Part shown: piece by piece, positions 1 to 10,668 of the stretch
Position numbering within the stretch: the first letter of the stretch is position 1
Layout: each line of letters begins with the position of its first letter
Assembly: GCA_009993605.1 (NCBI GenBank)
Contig: JAACTB010000009.1
Coordinates: 62,001 to 126,000 of the forward strand
Direction of reading: 5' to 3'
DNA length: 64,000 bases
Source: Erythrobacter sp.
GTDB lineage: Bacteria; Pseudomonadota; Alphaproteobacteria; Sphingomonadales; Sphingomonadaceae
Position numbers and translations under genes: made by a program
The notes under the pieces: generated by a model
The model's input: the letters and a program-made list of their open reading frames with translations, nothing else
Databases searched by the model: none
What the model was told of the DNA's origin: nothing

Positions 1-858
1 GGCGTGTCGGCTCGCAAGCTTTCCGGCCTCGCCTTGCGGCAGGACGCAATCGACGCGCCGACCGCGCTTTTCGCTGCCGACGGGATGGCGATCGGGATCG
101 CGTCCGACGCCGCCTCGCGCGCCGAGACGGTGTTGGTGTGCATCGGCGATGCCCTTTGCCTGGCCGGGCCTGGACTGCCGCGTCTGGGCGAAGCGGCAAG
201 CGCCCTGCTCTCCGCACTCGTCCATGCCAACCGACGCTGCGTGCTGCTCGCCGCCACGGGGCGCCCGCTCGATCCCGCGTGCCTGCCCGAGCGGCTTGCC
301 GGACATTTCCAGACCTGGCGACCGACCCGCGGCTTCTCCGAGGCGCTGGGCGAAATTCTGACCGGGAAAGCGGCACCGGTTGGAAGGCTGCCCTTGTCGC
401 TTGGCCAATCGGGTGAGCCCCATGCCCACCCCTTCGGCCATGGGCTGAGCTATGGCGCGCTTCGGCAGACGGATCTTGCGCTCGAATTCGGCAGCGACCG
501 GGTCTCCGCGCAGGTTACGCTGCATAATTCAAATTCCAACACCGTCACCGATACGCTCCAGCTCTATGTCCGCACCCCGGATGCGCCCGCGCTCGCTCTG
601 CGCGGTATCCAGCCTGTCGAAGTTCCCGCCGACAGTACTCTGGATGTCCGCTTCGAACTGGGTGTCGAAGAGCTGGGCCAGGCGGGCGGTCTCGCATCCC
701 ATCGCGTCGCCGCGGGTCGGCACGCGATATTCGTCGGACGCGATGCTTTAAACGGCCAGCGCGGCGAGATCGACATTCCGGCGGACCTCGCAAGGGCGAT
801 GTCGGTACCCGCCGCGCTGCGCGATGAACCGGGCTCGGGAGCCAGCCGGAGCGCCTGA
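1..858 (+). CDS. GH3 beta-glucosidase-like protein, C-terminal part (5' truncated by window)
   Basis: The frame is open to the left edge, so this is the last ~285 residues of a longer protein. It resembles the C-terminal half of glycoside hydrolase family 3 enzymes: an alpha/beta sandwich segment, the 'GRLPLSLGQ...HPFGHGLSYG' stretch typical of the end of the GH3 C-domain, and then a fibronectin III-like beta domain ('TVTDTLQLYVRTPDAPALALRGIQPV'). The family hydrolyses terminal beta-linked sugars from oligosaccharides, often in the periplasm. The catalytic N-terminal barrel lies outside the window, so substrate cannot be judged. Stop codon TGA is followed after 20 nt by the convergent end of the ABC permease gene. 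Confidence 0.75.
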   Translation, partial: GVSARKLSGLALRQDAIDAPTALFAADGMAIGIASDAASRAETVLVCIGDALCLAGPGLPRLGEAASALLSALVHANRRCVLLAATGRPLDPACLPERLAGHFQTWRPTRGFSEALGEILTGKAAPVGRLPLSLGQSGEPHAHPFGHGLSYGALRQTDLALEFGSDRVSAQVTLHNSNSNTVTDTLQLYVRTPDAPALALRGIQPVEVPADSTLDVRFELGVEELGQAGGLASHRVAAGRHAIFVGRDALNGQRGEIDIPADLARAMSVPAALRDEPGSGASRSA

Positions 859-878
859 CCTATTCGTGGCGCTCAGTT

Positions 879-2086
<1,208 letters not shown>

Positions 2087-2090
<4 letters not shown>

Positions 2091-2803
2091 GTCACACCCT
2101 CGCGGCCAGCTCGCGCGCCTGCCTCGCTGCGTTCGACCAAGCCATCGCGGAAATGGACGATGGTGCGCGCATAGGCCGCCATCTCTTCTTCATGCGTCAC
2201 CATCAGCACGGTTATCCCCGTATCGCTAAGGCCGCTCAGCAGCTCCATGATCTCGACCGAGCGTTCGGTGTCGAGATTGCCTGTCGGCTCGTCCGCCAGA
2301 AGGACATCGGGATCGGTCACGAGCGCGCGGGCGATGGCGACGCGCTGCTGCTGCCCGCCCGACAATTCGGCGGGCGTATGGCTGGCCCAGGGGAGCAGCC
2401 CCACCTTGTCGAGCGAGCGCTCCGCCGCCTCGCGCCGCGCCTTCTTGGTCTCCCCGCGATAGAGGAGCGGGAGTTCGACATTCTCAAGCGCGCTGGTGCG
2501 GGCGAGCAGATTGAAGCCTTGGAACACGAAACCGAGATAGCGGCGCCGCAACATGCTTCGCTGGTCGCGCGACAGGGATTGGACCTCGACCCCGCGAAAC
2601 CGGAACGTCCCGCTGGTCGGCGTATCGAGACAGCCAAGGATATTCATCGTCGTCGACTTGCCCGAACCCGACGGGCCCATCACGGCGACGAAATCGCCGC
2701 GCGCGATCGACAGGTCGACGCCCTTCAGCGCCTGGAACGCTGCCGCCCCGGTGCCGAAGGTCTTGGTGATTCCTTCCAATTCGATGATCGGTGCATCGCT
2801 CAC
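2087..2803 (-). CDS. MacB/LolD-type ABC transporter ATP-binding protein
   Basis: 238 aa, full length for this family. Walker A GPSGSGKS at residues 43-50, Q-loop in '[11 protein letters not shown]', signature LSGGQQQR near residue 147, Walker B 'VLLADEPTG' near 167 and an H-loop in 'VLMVTHEEE'. It supplies the ATPase for the FtsX-type permease encoded immediately downstream, with which it overlaps by 4 bp, implying translational coupling. It lies 18 nt downstream of the HlyD/MacA-type adaptor gene, so the unit reads outer-membrane factor, adaptor, ATPase, permease. The MacB superfamily assignment is secure; the substrate is not. Confidence 0.93.
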
Positions 2804-2821
2804 GAGATTATCCGCGGTGCC

Positions 2822-4144
2822 TCACTGCGGACCCGCCGCGATGCCGGTGACGACCTTCATGCCGCGCTTGAGTTCTTCCGATGCAACCACGGTGAAACGC
2901 CCGTCGCTCTGCCCGGTGACGACCTCAATACCGCGCAGGGATCCATCGCTTTCCACGACATAGACCGTCTGACGGCTGCCGATCCCGATGCCGGCTTCGG
3001 TTTCCTGGTTGAGGCCGATATCGGGCGGGCCGAAAATGCCACCGCCGTCGTCCTCGCTTTCGGGCTCGAACCGCAGCGCGGCGTTGGGGACGAGCAGGCG
3101 ATTGCCGGTGCTCTGCGTCGCGATCGTGGCGGTCGCGGTCATGCCTGGTCGTAAAAGTCCTTGCGGATTGTCCACCGTCAGCCGCGCCTCGTAACTGACG
3201 ACCGACTGCCCCTGCTGCGCGCTTTGCTGCTGCTGGGTCTGGGCGACGGTGTTGGAGGCGAGATCGACTCGTTCGACCAGAGCCGGGAAGCGCCGCCCGG
3301 GATAGGCATCGACGGTAAAGGTCGCGCGCTGGCCCTCTTCGACCTGGCCGACATCGGCCTCGTCCAGATTGACCCGCAATTGCATGGTGGCGAGATTTTC
3401 GGCGATCACGAACAGAGTCGGCGTGTTGAAGCTGGCCGCGACCGTCTGGCCCGGTTCCACCTGCCGGGCGAGCACCACGCCCGAAACCGGCGCGCGGATC
3501 ACGGCGCGCTGCGACTGGGTCTGCGCGGTCGAAAGCTGCGCTTCCACGGCGGACGCGTTGGCGCGCGCCGAAGCCACCGCCGCCTGGCCGCGCCTGACGG
3601 CGGCGATCGCCTGTTCCAGCTCCGCATCGGAAGGGACGCGCCCGCCGGACAAGCGCTCGACCTCGCGAAGGCGCTCAAGCTGGGCGCTGTCGGCGGAAAG
3701 CGTGGCCTGCGCCTGCGCGATCTGGGCGCGCGCGGCGTTGAGGCTGGCGCGGTTCTGGTCGATCTGGTCCTGGATCACGTCGGTGTTGATGACGGCCAGC
3801 ACTTGGCCCCGCACCACCTGATCGTTCACGTCGACCAGGATGCGGTCGATCCGCCCGGAAATTTCCGATCCCACCTCGACCTGATTGGTCGGGCGCAGAT
3901 TGCCCGTCGCCGTCACGGTCAGGTCGAGCGAGCGCGACGCGACCTCGGCGGTGACGTAATTGGGTCGCGGATCCTCGCCCATGCAGCGCGAAAGGGCGAA
4001 CAGGAGCAGGATCGCCACGATGATGCCCGCCCAGACCCGCTTGCGCTTGTACCATTTGCGCGGCTTGCCCGTGTCGAGATAGCTCTCGATGTCCTGCACG
4101 GGAGATACGCTCTCGGGCGGGGTCGCGGTTTCGGGATCGCTCAT
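2822..4144 (-). CDS. MacA-type periplasmic adaptor (HlyD family)
   Basis: 440 aa. A cytoplasmic N-terminus of ~35 residues precedes one membrane anchor (about 36-53, 'VWAGIIVAILLLFALSRC'). A biotinyl-lipoyl half motif follows ('VEVGSEISGRIDRILVDVNDQV'), then an alpha-helical hairpin rich in Ala/Gln/Arg (about 120-205), the second lipoyl half ('RAVIRAPVSGVVLARQVEPGQTV') and beta-barrel/MP domains. Such adaptors link an inner-membrane MacB transporter to a TolC-like channel. The start ATG overlaps the stop of the upstream NodT-type channel gene (ATGA), so the two are coupled. A poly-Gln run ('AQTQQQQSAQQGQ') occurs in the C-terminal half. Confidence 0.92.
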   Translation of the reverse strand: MSDPETATPPESVSPVQDIESYLDTGKPRKWYKRKRVWAGIIVAILLLFALSRCMGEDPRPNYVTAEVASRSLDLTVTATGNLRPTNQVEVGSEISGRIDRILVDVNDQVVRGQVLAVINTDVIQDQIDQNRASLNAARAQIAQAQATLSADSAQLERLREVERLSGGRVPSDAELEQAIAAVRRGQAAVASARANASAVEAQLSTAQTQSQRAVIRAPVSGVVLARQVEPGQTVAASFNTPTLFVIAENLATMQLRVNLDEADVGQVEEGQRATFTVDAYPGRRFPALVERVDLASNTVAQTQQQQSAQQGQSVVSYEARLTVDNPQGLLRPGMTATATIATQSTGNRLLVPNAALRFEPESEDDGGGIFGPPDIGLNQETEAGIGIGSRQTVYVVESDGSLRGIEVVTGQSDGRFTVVASEELKRGMKVVTGIAAGPQ

Positions 4145-5607
4145 TCGGCTGTCCTAGCTTGGCCTGGCGCCGCATAGGCCGCGGGCAGGGGAAAATCGTA
4201 GTCGCTCGCGCGCCAGCCGCCGCCCAGCGCCTGGGTCAGGCGGACGAACGCGGTGGCCCGGTCGGCCTGCGCGCTCACCAATTGGTTGCGCGCGGACAGG
4301 AGCTGGTTCTCGACCACCAGCAATCGCTGGAAATCGGTCAGGCCCGCTTCGTACTGATTGCGCGCGAGGAAAGCGGAATTGTTCGCCGCGTCGAGGGCTT
4401 CTTCGGTGATCGCGACACGCTCGTCGGCAGTGCGCTGATCGACGGCTGCCGTCTCGACCTCTTCGAGCGCCGAGAGCACCGTCCGCTCGTAAGCGGCAAG
4501 CGAAGCGCGCGCCGCCGCTTCGGTGCTCTCGATCCGAGCCCGTGTCCGCCCGCCGTCGAAGATCAGCTGGGTGAGGCCCGCGAACAGATTGCCGGTGATG
4601 ATGTCGAACAGGCCGCCGAGCGAGGTCGCGCCCGTGGCGATCGTTCCGCTGATCCGCGCGGCGGGCAGCAGGTCCGTCCGCGCCACGCCGATGCGGGCCG
4701 CGGCGGCGATCAGATCGGCTTCCGCCGCGCGCAGATCGGGGCGCTGGCGCAGAACTTCTGCGGGCGCGGCGAAGCCGGACGCGGCGGGCGGGATCGGGAC
4801 CGGCTGCGGCTCGCTCTCGGTCAGCGCCTCGAACGTGCGCCCCGGCGCCTCTCCGATCAACGTCGCAATGGCGTTGGCGCTGGCGACGAGATTGCTTTCG
4901 AGAAGCGGGATCGTGGCGGCGGTCTGCGCCCGCTGGGCCCGCGCCTGTTCGACGTCGAGGCTGGAGACCAGCCCCGCCTGATTGCGCCAGCGCGCGAGCT
5001 GGAGGTTGTCGTCCTGAAACACCAGCGTGGAACGCGCGATGGCAAGCTGTTCGGCGAGAGCGCGCGCCTGCACGGTCTGGATCGCGACCTGCCCCACGAT
5101 CAGCCGCTGCACGTCCGCCAAGGAATAGCCCGCACCGGCAAGATCGGCGCGGCTGGCATCGACCTGACGCGAGATGCGCCCGAACAGGTCCGCTTCCCAC
5201 GCGACATCCGCGCCCACGCTGAAATCGAAATCGTCACGCGCGAAATCGCCGACATCGCGGCTGACCCCCGCCCTGCCCGACACGTTCGGCATATAGCCCG
5301 CCCGCGCCAGCCGCAATCCGGCCCGCGCCTGATCGAGCCGCGCGATCCCCAGCGCGATGTCGCGGTTGTCGACGATCGCCTGCCGCACGAAATCGTCGAG
5401 CAGCGGATCGCCGAGCGCGGTCCAGTATTCGGACAGATCAGCCGGAACCGGCGCCACGTCGGAAAAGGCCCAATCGCCGGGAACGGGAACGTCAGCCTGC
5501 TCGACCGCGAGGTCCCGCTCTCCACCCAAGGTCGCGCAGCCGCCCAGCGCCAGCGCGGTGAACGCCAGCGTAAAGATGCGGCAAAGCCTGCCTGCCCCCT
5601 TCGTCAA
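4141..5607 (-). CDS. NodT/TolC-family outer-membrane efflux lipoprotein
   Basis: 488 aa. The N-terminus is a lipoprotein signal with lipobox 'LALGGCA' (Cys about residue 24), as in NodT/OprM-type channels. Two repeated alpha-helical/beta-strand OEP halves follow, with the recurrent 'QARAGLRLARAGYMPNVSG' and 'NQYEAGLTDFQRLLVVENQLLSARNQL' segments. It would form the outer-membrane duct for the MacA/MacB-type pump encoded just downstream (overlap of 4 bp with the adaptor gene). It is the first gene of the minus-strand operon; the promoter must lie in 5,608-5,800, shared back-to-back with that of rnpB. Confidence 0.92.
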   Translation of the reverse strand: MTKGAGRLCRIFTLAFTALALGGCATLGGERDLAVEQADVPVPGDWAFSDVAPVPADLSEYWTALGDPLLDDFVRQAIVDNRDIALGIARLDQARAGLRLARAGYMPNVSGRAGVSRDVGDFARDDFDFSVGADVAWEADLFGRISRQVDASRADLAGAGYSLADVQRLIVGQVAIQTVQARALAEQLAIARSTLVFQDDNLQLARWRNQAGLVSSLDVEQARAQRAQTAATIPLLESNLVASANAIATLIGEAPGRTFEALTESEPQPVPIPPAASGFAAPAEVLRQRPDLRAAEADLIAAAARIGVARTDLLPAARISGTIATGATSLGGLFDIITGNLFAGLTQLIFDGGRTRARIESTEAAARASLAAYERTVLSALEEVETAAVDQRTADERVAITEEALDAANNSAFLARNQYEAGLTDFQRLLVVENQLLSARNQLVSAQADRATAFVRLTQALGGGWRASDYDFPLPAAYAAPGQARTAE

Positions 5608-5772
5608 ACGAATTTACCCCCCAAATCGCGCCCCTTCTTCCAATCCCTCGCGACTTGCGCAAGCCCTAACCCGTTCGTTTCCGATCCGATTTGTCGCAAG
5701 TAATCACCCGCTCCTCTGCGAGCAGGCGATCCCGTTCGACAAAATGCGCATCTCGCCGCGCTCGGAGACATC

Positions 5773-5801
5773 TTGGCTGAACGGTCGCGATCGCCTATCG
5801 C
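5773..5801 (+). promoter_or_regulatory. Putative sigma70-type promoter of rnpB
   Basis: TTGGCT at 5773-5778 and TATCGC at 5796-5801 are separated by exactly 17 nt. The predicted first base of the RNase P RNA (5808, set by helix P1) lies 6 nt beyond the -10. Both hexamers are imperfect; the spacing and the agreement with the RNA 5' end are what support the call. The rest of 5608-5772 holds no gene and presumably also carries the promoter of the minus-strand efflux operon. Confidence 0.5.
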
Positions 5802-5807
5802 GCGGCT

Positions 5808-6228
<421 letters not shown>

Positions 6229-6239
6229 TTACCTGCGCG

Positions 6240-7019
6240 TCATCCGAAGATCGCGGCGCATTGCATCCCGTCGAGCACCTGGCGCCCATCGGTGTTCCAC
6301 AGCCGCAATCTTTCGCTCGAATACCCCCCGTCGGCGTGCTGGCTCGCGTTGCGGGACAGCCACCAGCCGTCCTGCGTGCTGGGTTCGGGATCGAGCAGGT
6401 TGAAGGACCAGTTGATCGAACTGAGCGGCCCCGGTCGCTGCATCGCGCGCATGGCACCGGGCGGCAGCACGTCGCCGAGCAAAATAAGCTCGGACACCGG
6501 GTCGAGCCCCTGGCGATTCGTGACCCGCGCCCAGCGCTGCACCACCGGCTCGCCCGGCCCGCGCTGGTCCTGCGCCCGCCGCAATTCGAAATTGTTGCGA
6601 ATGAAGGCCGGGCCCTTGTCGGCGAGGACCGTCTCGTTCTCGTCCGGTCCGCCCGGCCAGTCGGCAAGCTTTTCCGCCGGGTGGACCGCATTGGGCTCGC
6701 GCGCGGCGCCGAACAGCCAGAACGCGGTCAGCGTGCATTGGCCTTCGCACCAGATCTCGCTGCGGACCTGGGTGACGTTGCGCCCCTGCCGCACGATCTC
6801 GCGCCGCAAATCGACCTCGCCGGACGTGGGCGCGACGAAGGCGATCTGGCCCGCGCGCAGCGGCGGCAGGTCGGGGAAGGCCCGGATCGCCGCCGTATAG
6901 GCGATCAGGGCGGAGGCGCCGCCATAGAGCGTGCGGCCCTGCATCCAGTCTTCGGCATCGGGAAGCGTGCAGGAACCGCCTTGCGCGGTGATCGGTGCGA
7001 GCAGATCGAACATGGCCAT
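6240..7019 (-). CDS. Acyl-CoA thioesterase-like protein (double hot-dog type)
   Basis: About 259 aa from the ATG at 7019 ('MAMFDLLAPI'); a longer frame upstream has low-complexity Arg-rich sequence and is not used. The N-terminal half ('GRTLYGGASALIAYTAAIRAFPDLPPLRAGQIAFVAPTSGEVDLR...VTQVRSEIW') has the layout of a TesB/4HBT_3-type thioesterase hot-dog, and the second half ends with 'SSINWSFNLLDPEPSTQDGWWLSRNASQHADGGYSSERLRLWN', the matching second hot-dog. It likely hydrolyses acyl-CoA thioesters in the cytoplasm; the acyl chain is unknown. It converges on rnpB with 11 nt between the ends. Confidence 0.75.
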   Translation of the reverse strand: MAMFDLLAPITAQGGSCTLPDAEDWMQGRTLYGGASALIAYTAAIRAFPDLPPLRAGQIAFVAPTSGEVDLRREIVRQGRNVTQVRSEIWCEGQCTLTAFWLFGAAREPNAVHPAEKLADWPGGPDENETVLADKGPAFIRNNFELRRAQDQRGPGEPVVQRWARVTNRQGLDPVSELILLGDVLPPGAMRAMQRPGPLSSINWSFNLLDPEPSTQDGWWLSRNASQHADGGYSSERLRLWNTDGRQVLDGMQCAAIFG

Positions 7020-7196
7020 GGCCCCGCCATAGCAAGCGATCATCGCAGGTCCAGCGCGGGCGATACCGAAATGGCGATCGCGGGGTCGGCGCAAAAACCG
7101 GCAATCAGGCGATTGCCTTGCCGCGCGCCTTTCGCTAGGTGGCCGCTTCCCTGTCGCGCGCCCGCTTCGCAAGAGGCGGCAAACGATCCGGGACGA

Positions 7197-7270
7197 GGCC
7201 CGATGGCGGAGTGGTTACGCAGAGGACTGCAAATCCTTGCACGCCGGTTCGATTCCGGCTCGGGCCTCCA
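7197..7270 (+). tRNA. tRNA-Cys (anticodon GCA)
   Basis: Acceptor stem GGCCCGA (7197-7203) pairs with TCGGGCC (7260-7266), with discriminator T and encoded CCA at 7268-7270. The anticodon loop is 'GACTGCAAATC' with anticodon GCA, and the T arm is 'CGCCGGTTCGATTCCGGC'. A U discriminator is the identity element of tRNA-Cys. The accessory island begins immediately downstream, as is common for integration next to tRNA genes, though no repeat of the 3' end was recognised in the window. Confidence 0.97.
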
Positions 7271-7288
7271 CGATTTTGTCAGATTGCA

Positions 7289-7331
7289 CAATAACCCGCG
7301 CATTTTTGCAAATGCGTGGGTTATTGTTTTT
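7289..7331 (+). terminator. Intrinsic terminator of tRNA-Cys
   Basis: A 17-bp stem (7289-7305 with 7310-7326, one G-T pair, loop TTGC) is followed directly by TTTTT. It lies 18 nt after the tRNA CCA end. Confidence 0.92.
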
Positions 7332-7981
7332 GCGTCGAAAAATTTGCTTATTCAACTATTTACTCGAGAAAGATCGAGGATCCCCGCCCGCATTCATTGG
7401 CAACGAACTGAACCGGCCTGCGGATTGTTTACGGATCAGCGGCAGCCGGTTAGGATCGCTCAGATCCCGTCGCCATTCTGGTGCCGCCATCGAGCGCGAT
7501 GACTATTCTCGGGCAAAAATCCTCAAAAGTTGGCAGTTGATTTGCGTCCTTATTGATCTACACGAAAAGCCTGTATCTGGAATGTTGGATGACCTGCGGG
7601 CCAGTCAGTAACTGCCGATATCCAGTTCATCGGCGTGTCTGCGCTGCATCTCGCCATTGCCGCCGCACGCACGGCATTCATCGCGACCCTCGCAGAAACA
7701 CTCCCCGGCTGGCCGTCATGTTACGCGCATCGGATTGAGGGCCGTCGAAAGTGACCATGCCATCATCGTCGATCAAGAATTCTGCGTCCGAACGAGCTAA
7801 GATCCCAACGAACAAAAACGATGGCACACATGCTCGAAAGGTCATGGCTCGCGGAAACCGGATAACGAAGTTTGAGGCAATCGACCCTCAGCAACAAAGA
7901 ATGCACGCCCGCATTTGTCAGCAGGCAATCAAACTTCAATATGAAACTGCTCAGCATGACCAAGGCTGATCCAAAATCCCA
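7332..7981. other. Intergenic stretch without a recognisable gene
   Basis: About 650 nt of lower-GC sequence between the tRNA terminator and the first island gene. Short frames exist (for example a plus-strand one at 7757-7969), but none has both a convincing ribosome site and a recognisable protein pattern. No integrase remnant and no copy of the tRNA 3' end was seen. It could be degraded mobile DNA. Confidence 0.5.
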
Positions 7982-8236
7982 TCACTTTCCGAAATTGTCG
8001 TCGCGCAGCGCATCATACGACAAAGCAGCCGGCACCAGAGCGCAGGCAATCGCCAAGGGGCCGGCTACAATACTGGCCGCCAAACCGTGAGCACTAAGCA
8101 AACGCGGCAATTCGTTGGGTTCCACTACCGCCACGAGCGGAATTCCCATTGCAAGAAACATGATGTGAAGGGTCAATAACCCAACAACGATACCCAAGGC
8201 CGCCTGCGAACCGCGACTAAGCTGGTGAGCATCCAT
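7982..8236 (-). CDS. Small two-helix membrane protein of unknown function
   Basis: 84 aa. Two hydrophobic segments (about residues 11-38, 'AALGIVVGLLTLHIMFLAMGIP', and 48-72, 'HGLAASIVAGPLAIACALVPAAL') suggest an inner-membrane hairpin. A strong ribosome site (AGAGGAGAC, 6-7 nt before the ATG) supports translation. I do not recognise the family. It is divergent from the DUF6471-type gene, and the two share a very AT-rich 194-nt promoter region (8237-8430) unlike the rest of the window. Confidence 0.55.
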   Translation of the reverse strand: MDAHQLSRGSQAALGIVVGLLTLHIMFLAMGIPLVAVVEPNELPRLLSAHGLAASIVAGPLAIACALVPAALSYDALRDDNFGK

Positions 8237-8430
8237 ATTTTTGTCTCCTCTTCTGCGTTCGGCTTCAACAACGAACGTGTAATTCGACCATTTCGGCGAA
8301 ATTTTGACAACGTATTTATTCGATCAAAAGTTGAATATTTGAATCGACTCTGTGGTCGAGTTGTGAATTCGAAAAAGAAGAAGGAGAACAAAAAAAGAAC
8401 TTACGTAGATATTTAAAGAAGGAAGACAAA

Positions 8431-8694
8431 ATGAACAACTATCCAGTGCCGCAAGGCAAAAAACAGTGGGACAGAGCTGCTGTCCGAATTGTAAAACGGG
8501 AATTGAAATCAAAAGGAATGAATTTCGTCGATCTTGCTGCCGCCTTGGAGACCGTGGGGGTGACGACGAACAATGCAGCAATTAGCAAGAAGCTGCGTGA
8601 CGAGGGCCTTTCGGCAGCGTTTTTACTTCAGGTCCTGCACCTGTGCGGTTCAGACGTGGCCAGCGAGCTACTGCAACAGGTGCCCGCCCAGTGA
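8431..8694 (+). CDS. DUF6471-like small protein
   Basis: 87 aa, preceded by a good ribosome site (GAAGGAAG). The pattern 'WDRAAVRIVKRELKSKGMNFVDLAAAL...VGVTTNNAAISKKLRDEGLSAAFLLQVLHLCG' matches the DUF6471 family, small proteins with a helix-turn-helix-like look that are frequent in alphaproteobacterial accessory regions. The role is unknown; a DNA-binding or regulatory function is only a guess from the fold-like pattern. It follows the AT-rich 8237-8430 segment and stands alone, with 123 nt to the convergent end of the CBASS operon. Confidence 0.7.
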   Translation: MNNYPVPQGKKQWDRAAVRIVKRELKSKGMNFVDLAAALETVGVTTNNAAISKKLRDEGLSAAFLLQVLHLCGSDVASELLQQVPAQ

Positions 8695-8817
8695 CAGGGA
8701 GCAGGCCCGGTGATGAAGGGCCACAAAAATTTGTCTTCGCAAGGCGGCGGTTAGCTGATCCCGCAGGCTCCCTGCTTTCCGGCTACTCAAATCGACTAAG
8801 CATGATGAAAGGACGTT

Positions 8818-10668
8818 TCATGCAGAAATAGCCTCGCGCTTCGATCCGCAAGCGGGACATTCACTATTGGGCCACGGACGTTCCAGCAGTGCGCCCCCTT
8901 GCAGATGATGGGGATGCTGCCGTTCGAAATCTTCGGTCCAGCTGCCACCTGCCGCTTGTAGACGCTCCTTCGGCGCAACCCACAACCGCTGATACGAATC
9001 GACGCCGGGTTTGAGCAGAATATCCAGGGCGGTCTGCGCGATCATGTCCACGACGAATGACAGGTCCATTGCGCCGTAGGGCGTGAAATGGTTGCCGCAC
9101 GCCGGTTCCTCCAGCGTCGCCGTCGTTGCCGCTTCCCAGTTGCTCACCGGCGAGAGAGGTTGTCCGGTGGAATCCATTCCGCAACGCAGACAACTGCCAG
9201 TATCACCGATCACGACCGCATGTCCCGCCACCGCATGGGTTTCGGTCCAGCCATAAACGATGGGCATGCGGCGTCCCTGTGCCAAATGCCATCTGTTGAG
9301 TGCGCCCTCCGCATTCCAACTGGCAGTGGCGGCAATGATGATATCGCTACCGCGCAGCACCCCAGCGCCTTCGTCGATTGCCCACTGAGCAGTCGCAGGA
9401 TGCGATACGAAACGAAGGTGGGGAAATTCGGACTGGAACTTCTTCTGCAGTTCTTCAGCCTTGTTCAGACCGACCGAAGCCGCACCTAATTCATGCCGTC
9501 CCAGATTGGACCAGCTGAACTCCTCCGGATCGATCAGGTTCAGCGTGCCAACGCCGGATCTCGCCAATCGCGCTGCCACGCTCGAGCCTACCGAACCACA
9601 GCCGATCAAAGTCACCGTCTTGCCGAGCAAAATCGCCGAGCGTGGATCCTTTCCGCGCCCGTGGATCCATGCAGGATCTGCCCTGGCTACATTCGACTTC
9701 ACGACCGGGGCATGCGAATAGGTTCGCAGGGCCGCGACATCCTCCGGCAACGTATCCCGGCGGAAACCCTTCAGGATGGGCTGTTCGGCTCTTCCATCAC
9801 GGTCAGGGCGCTTGCGGTCGAGCCGGGTCGACACAGCGAAGAGACCGGGGCCACCGCGTCCTTCCGCTCTGAACAGAACCGTGAGCTCCTTGGGCAAGGA
9901 TGCCGCTACGTCGAGAAGACACCGAACTGCATCTTCGCCGGCCGTCGCAGCAAGATCTACAACTTCGGCGCCGTTGGCTGGATATTGCGAAGGCAACGGT
10001 GGCTGGGGCAAGCTTATGATAGCGCCGCGCTCAATACGACGTTTGCCGCGAACACAGTCCGGACCATAGCGGTTCTTCAACCAGCGCGACAGCGACGCAT
10101 CATTCTCGCCGATAATTATGGAGCCGTCATTTGCGCGCCAGGTCGATACCGTGCGTGTCCGGCCATCGATGTCGAGCAGACTCTGGACCCGGTGCACACC
10201 GCCTGCCGCATAGGCCCAGTAAGTAAGGAACTCTTCGCGGAAATCGCGGTCGATTATGGAGCCCTCCAGCAATTCCTCAATCAGAACTACCGAACGGCGG
10301 ATCAATTCCCAGGTGACGCGGCCAGGTGTTTCGGCATCTACATCCGCCATGATGGGTAGCAGGCAAAGGATGCCGTCAGCTTCGACATGCGGCCAGATAA
10401 GGTGTCCGGGGCCGTCCACCAGAGCAGTGCGCGGGTAGCCGGCGGGGAAGCTTCGTCCTATTAAAACATCGATTTCGCGGGTAACTGCATCGCTGAACTC
10501 GACCCCGATGCGCCAGCCGCGCACAAAGCGACTTGGCCGATTGTAGTGATTAAGCTCCTCTCCACGTAATCGGCGCCAGCGTTCAGGCAACCGCCTGCGC
10601 AGCTCCATCTCAACCTCCAGCACGGCGTTGTCGAACCCAAGTTCGCCAAAGCCGGCCGGATTAGGCAT
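8818..10668 (-). CDS. cap2: CBASS Cap2: E2-E1 ubiquitin-transferase-like fusion
   Basis: 616 aa from the ATG at 10668, chosen because GGTGGA lies 7 nt upstream; it overlaps the CD-NTase gene end by 8 bp. An N-terminal E2-like domain carries the catalytic Cys in 'WPHVEADGILCLLP' (about C102). The C-terminal ThiF/E1 adenylation domain has 'VTLIGCGSVGSSVAARLARSG' (about 352-372), and the E1 catalytic Cys is in 'EPACGNHFTPYGA' (about C524). Zn-binding CxxC pairs are in 'SCLRCG' and 'CPACG'. In type II CBASS, Cap2 conjugates the C-terminus of the CD-NTase to targets and so primes second-messenger synthesis on phage infection. The usual partner Cap3 (JAB peptidase) is absent next to it. Confidence 0.93.
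   Translation of the reverse strand: MPNPAGFGELGFDNAVLEVEMELRRRLPERWRRLRGEELNHYNRPSRFVRGWRIGVEFSDAVTREIDVLIGRSFPAGYPRTALVDGPGHLIWPHVEADGILCLLPIMADVDAETPGRVTWELIRRSVVLIEELLEGSIIDRDFREEFLTYWAYAAGGVHRVQSLLDIDGRTRTVSTWRANDGSIIIGENDASLSRWLKNRYGPDCVRGKRRIERGAIISLPQPPLPSQYPANGAEVVDLAATAGEDAVRCLLDVAASLPKELTVLFRAEGRGGPGLFAVSTRLDRKRPDRDGRAEQPILKGFRRDTLPEDVAALRTYSHAPVVKSNVARADPAWIHGRGKDPRSAILLGKTVTLIGCGSVGSSVAARLARSGVGTLNLIDPEEFSWSNLGRHELGAASVGLNKAEELQKKFQSEFPHLRFVSHPATAQWAIDEGAGVLRGSDIIIAATASWNAEGALNRWHLAQGRRMPIVYGWTETHAVAGHAVVIGDTGSCLRCGMDSTGQPLSPVSNWEAATTATLEEPACGNHFTPYGAMDLSFVVDMIAQTALDILLKPGVDSYQRLWVAPKERLQAAGGSWTEDFERQHPHHLQGGALLERPWPNSECPACGSKREAISA

Noticed and set aside
3161..5703. Further long plus-strand frames opposite the adaptor and outer-membrane factor genes
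   Set aside because: Arg/Asp/Ala-rich shadows typical of high-GC antisense; the minus-strand genes have signal peptides, lipoyl and OEP motifs and ATGA-coupled overlaps.
7237..7611. Plus-strand frame of 124 codons starting inside tRNA-Cys
   Set aside because: It runs through the tRNA and its terminator and has no protein pattern.
8695..8774. CAGGGAGC / GCTCCCTG inverted copies as a terminator of the CBASS or DUF6471 gene
   Set aside because: The arms are 64 nt apart with no T-run, so an intrinsic terminator is not supported.
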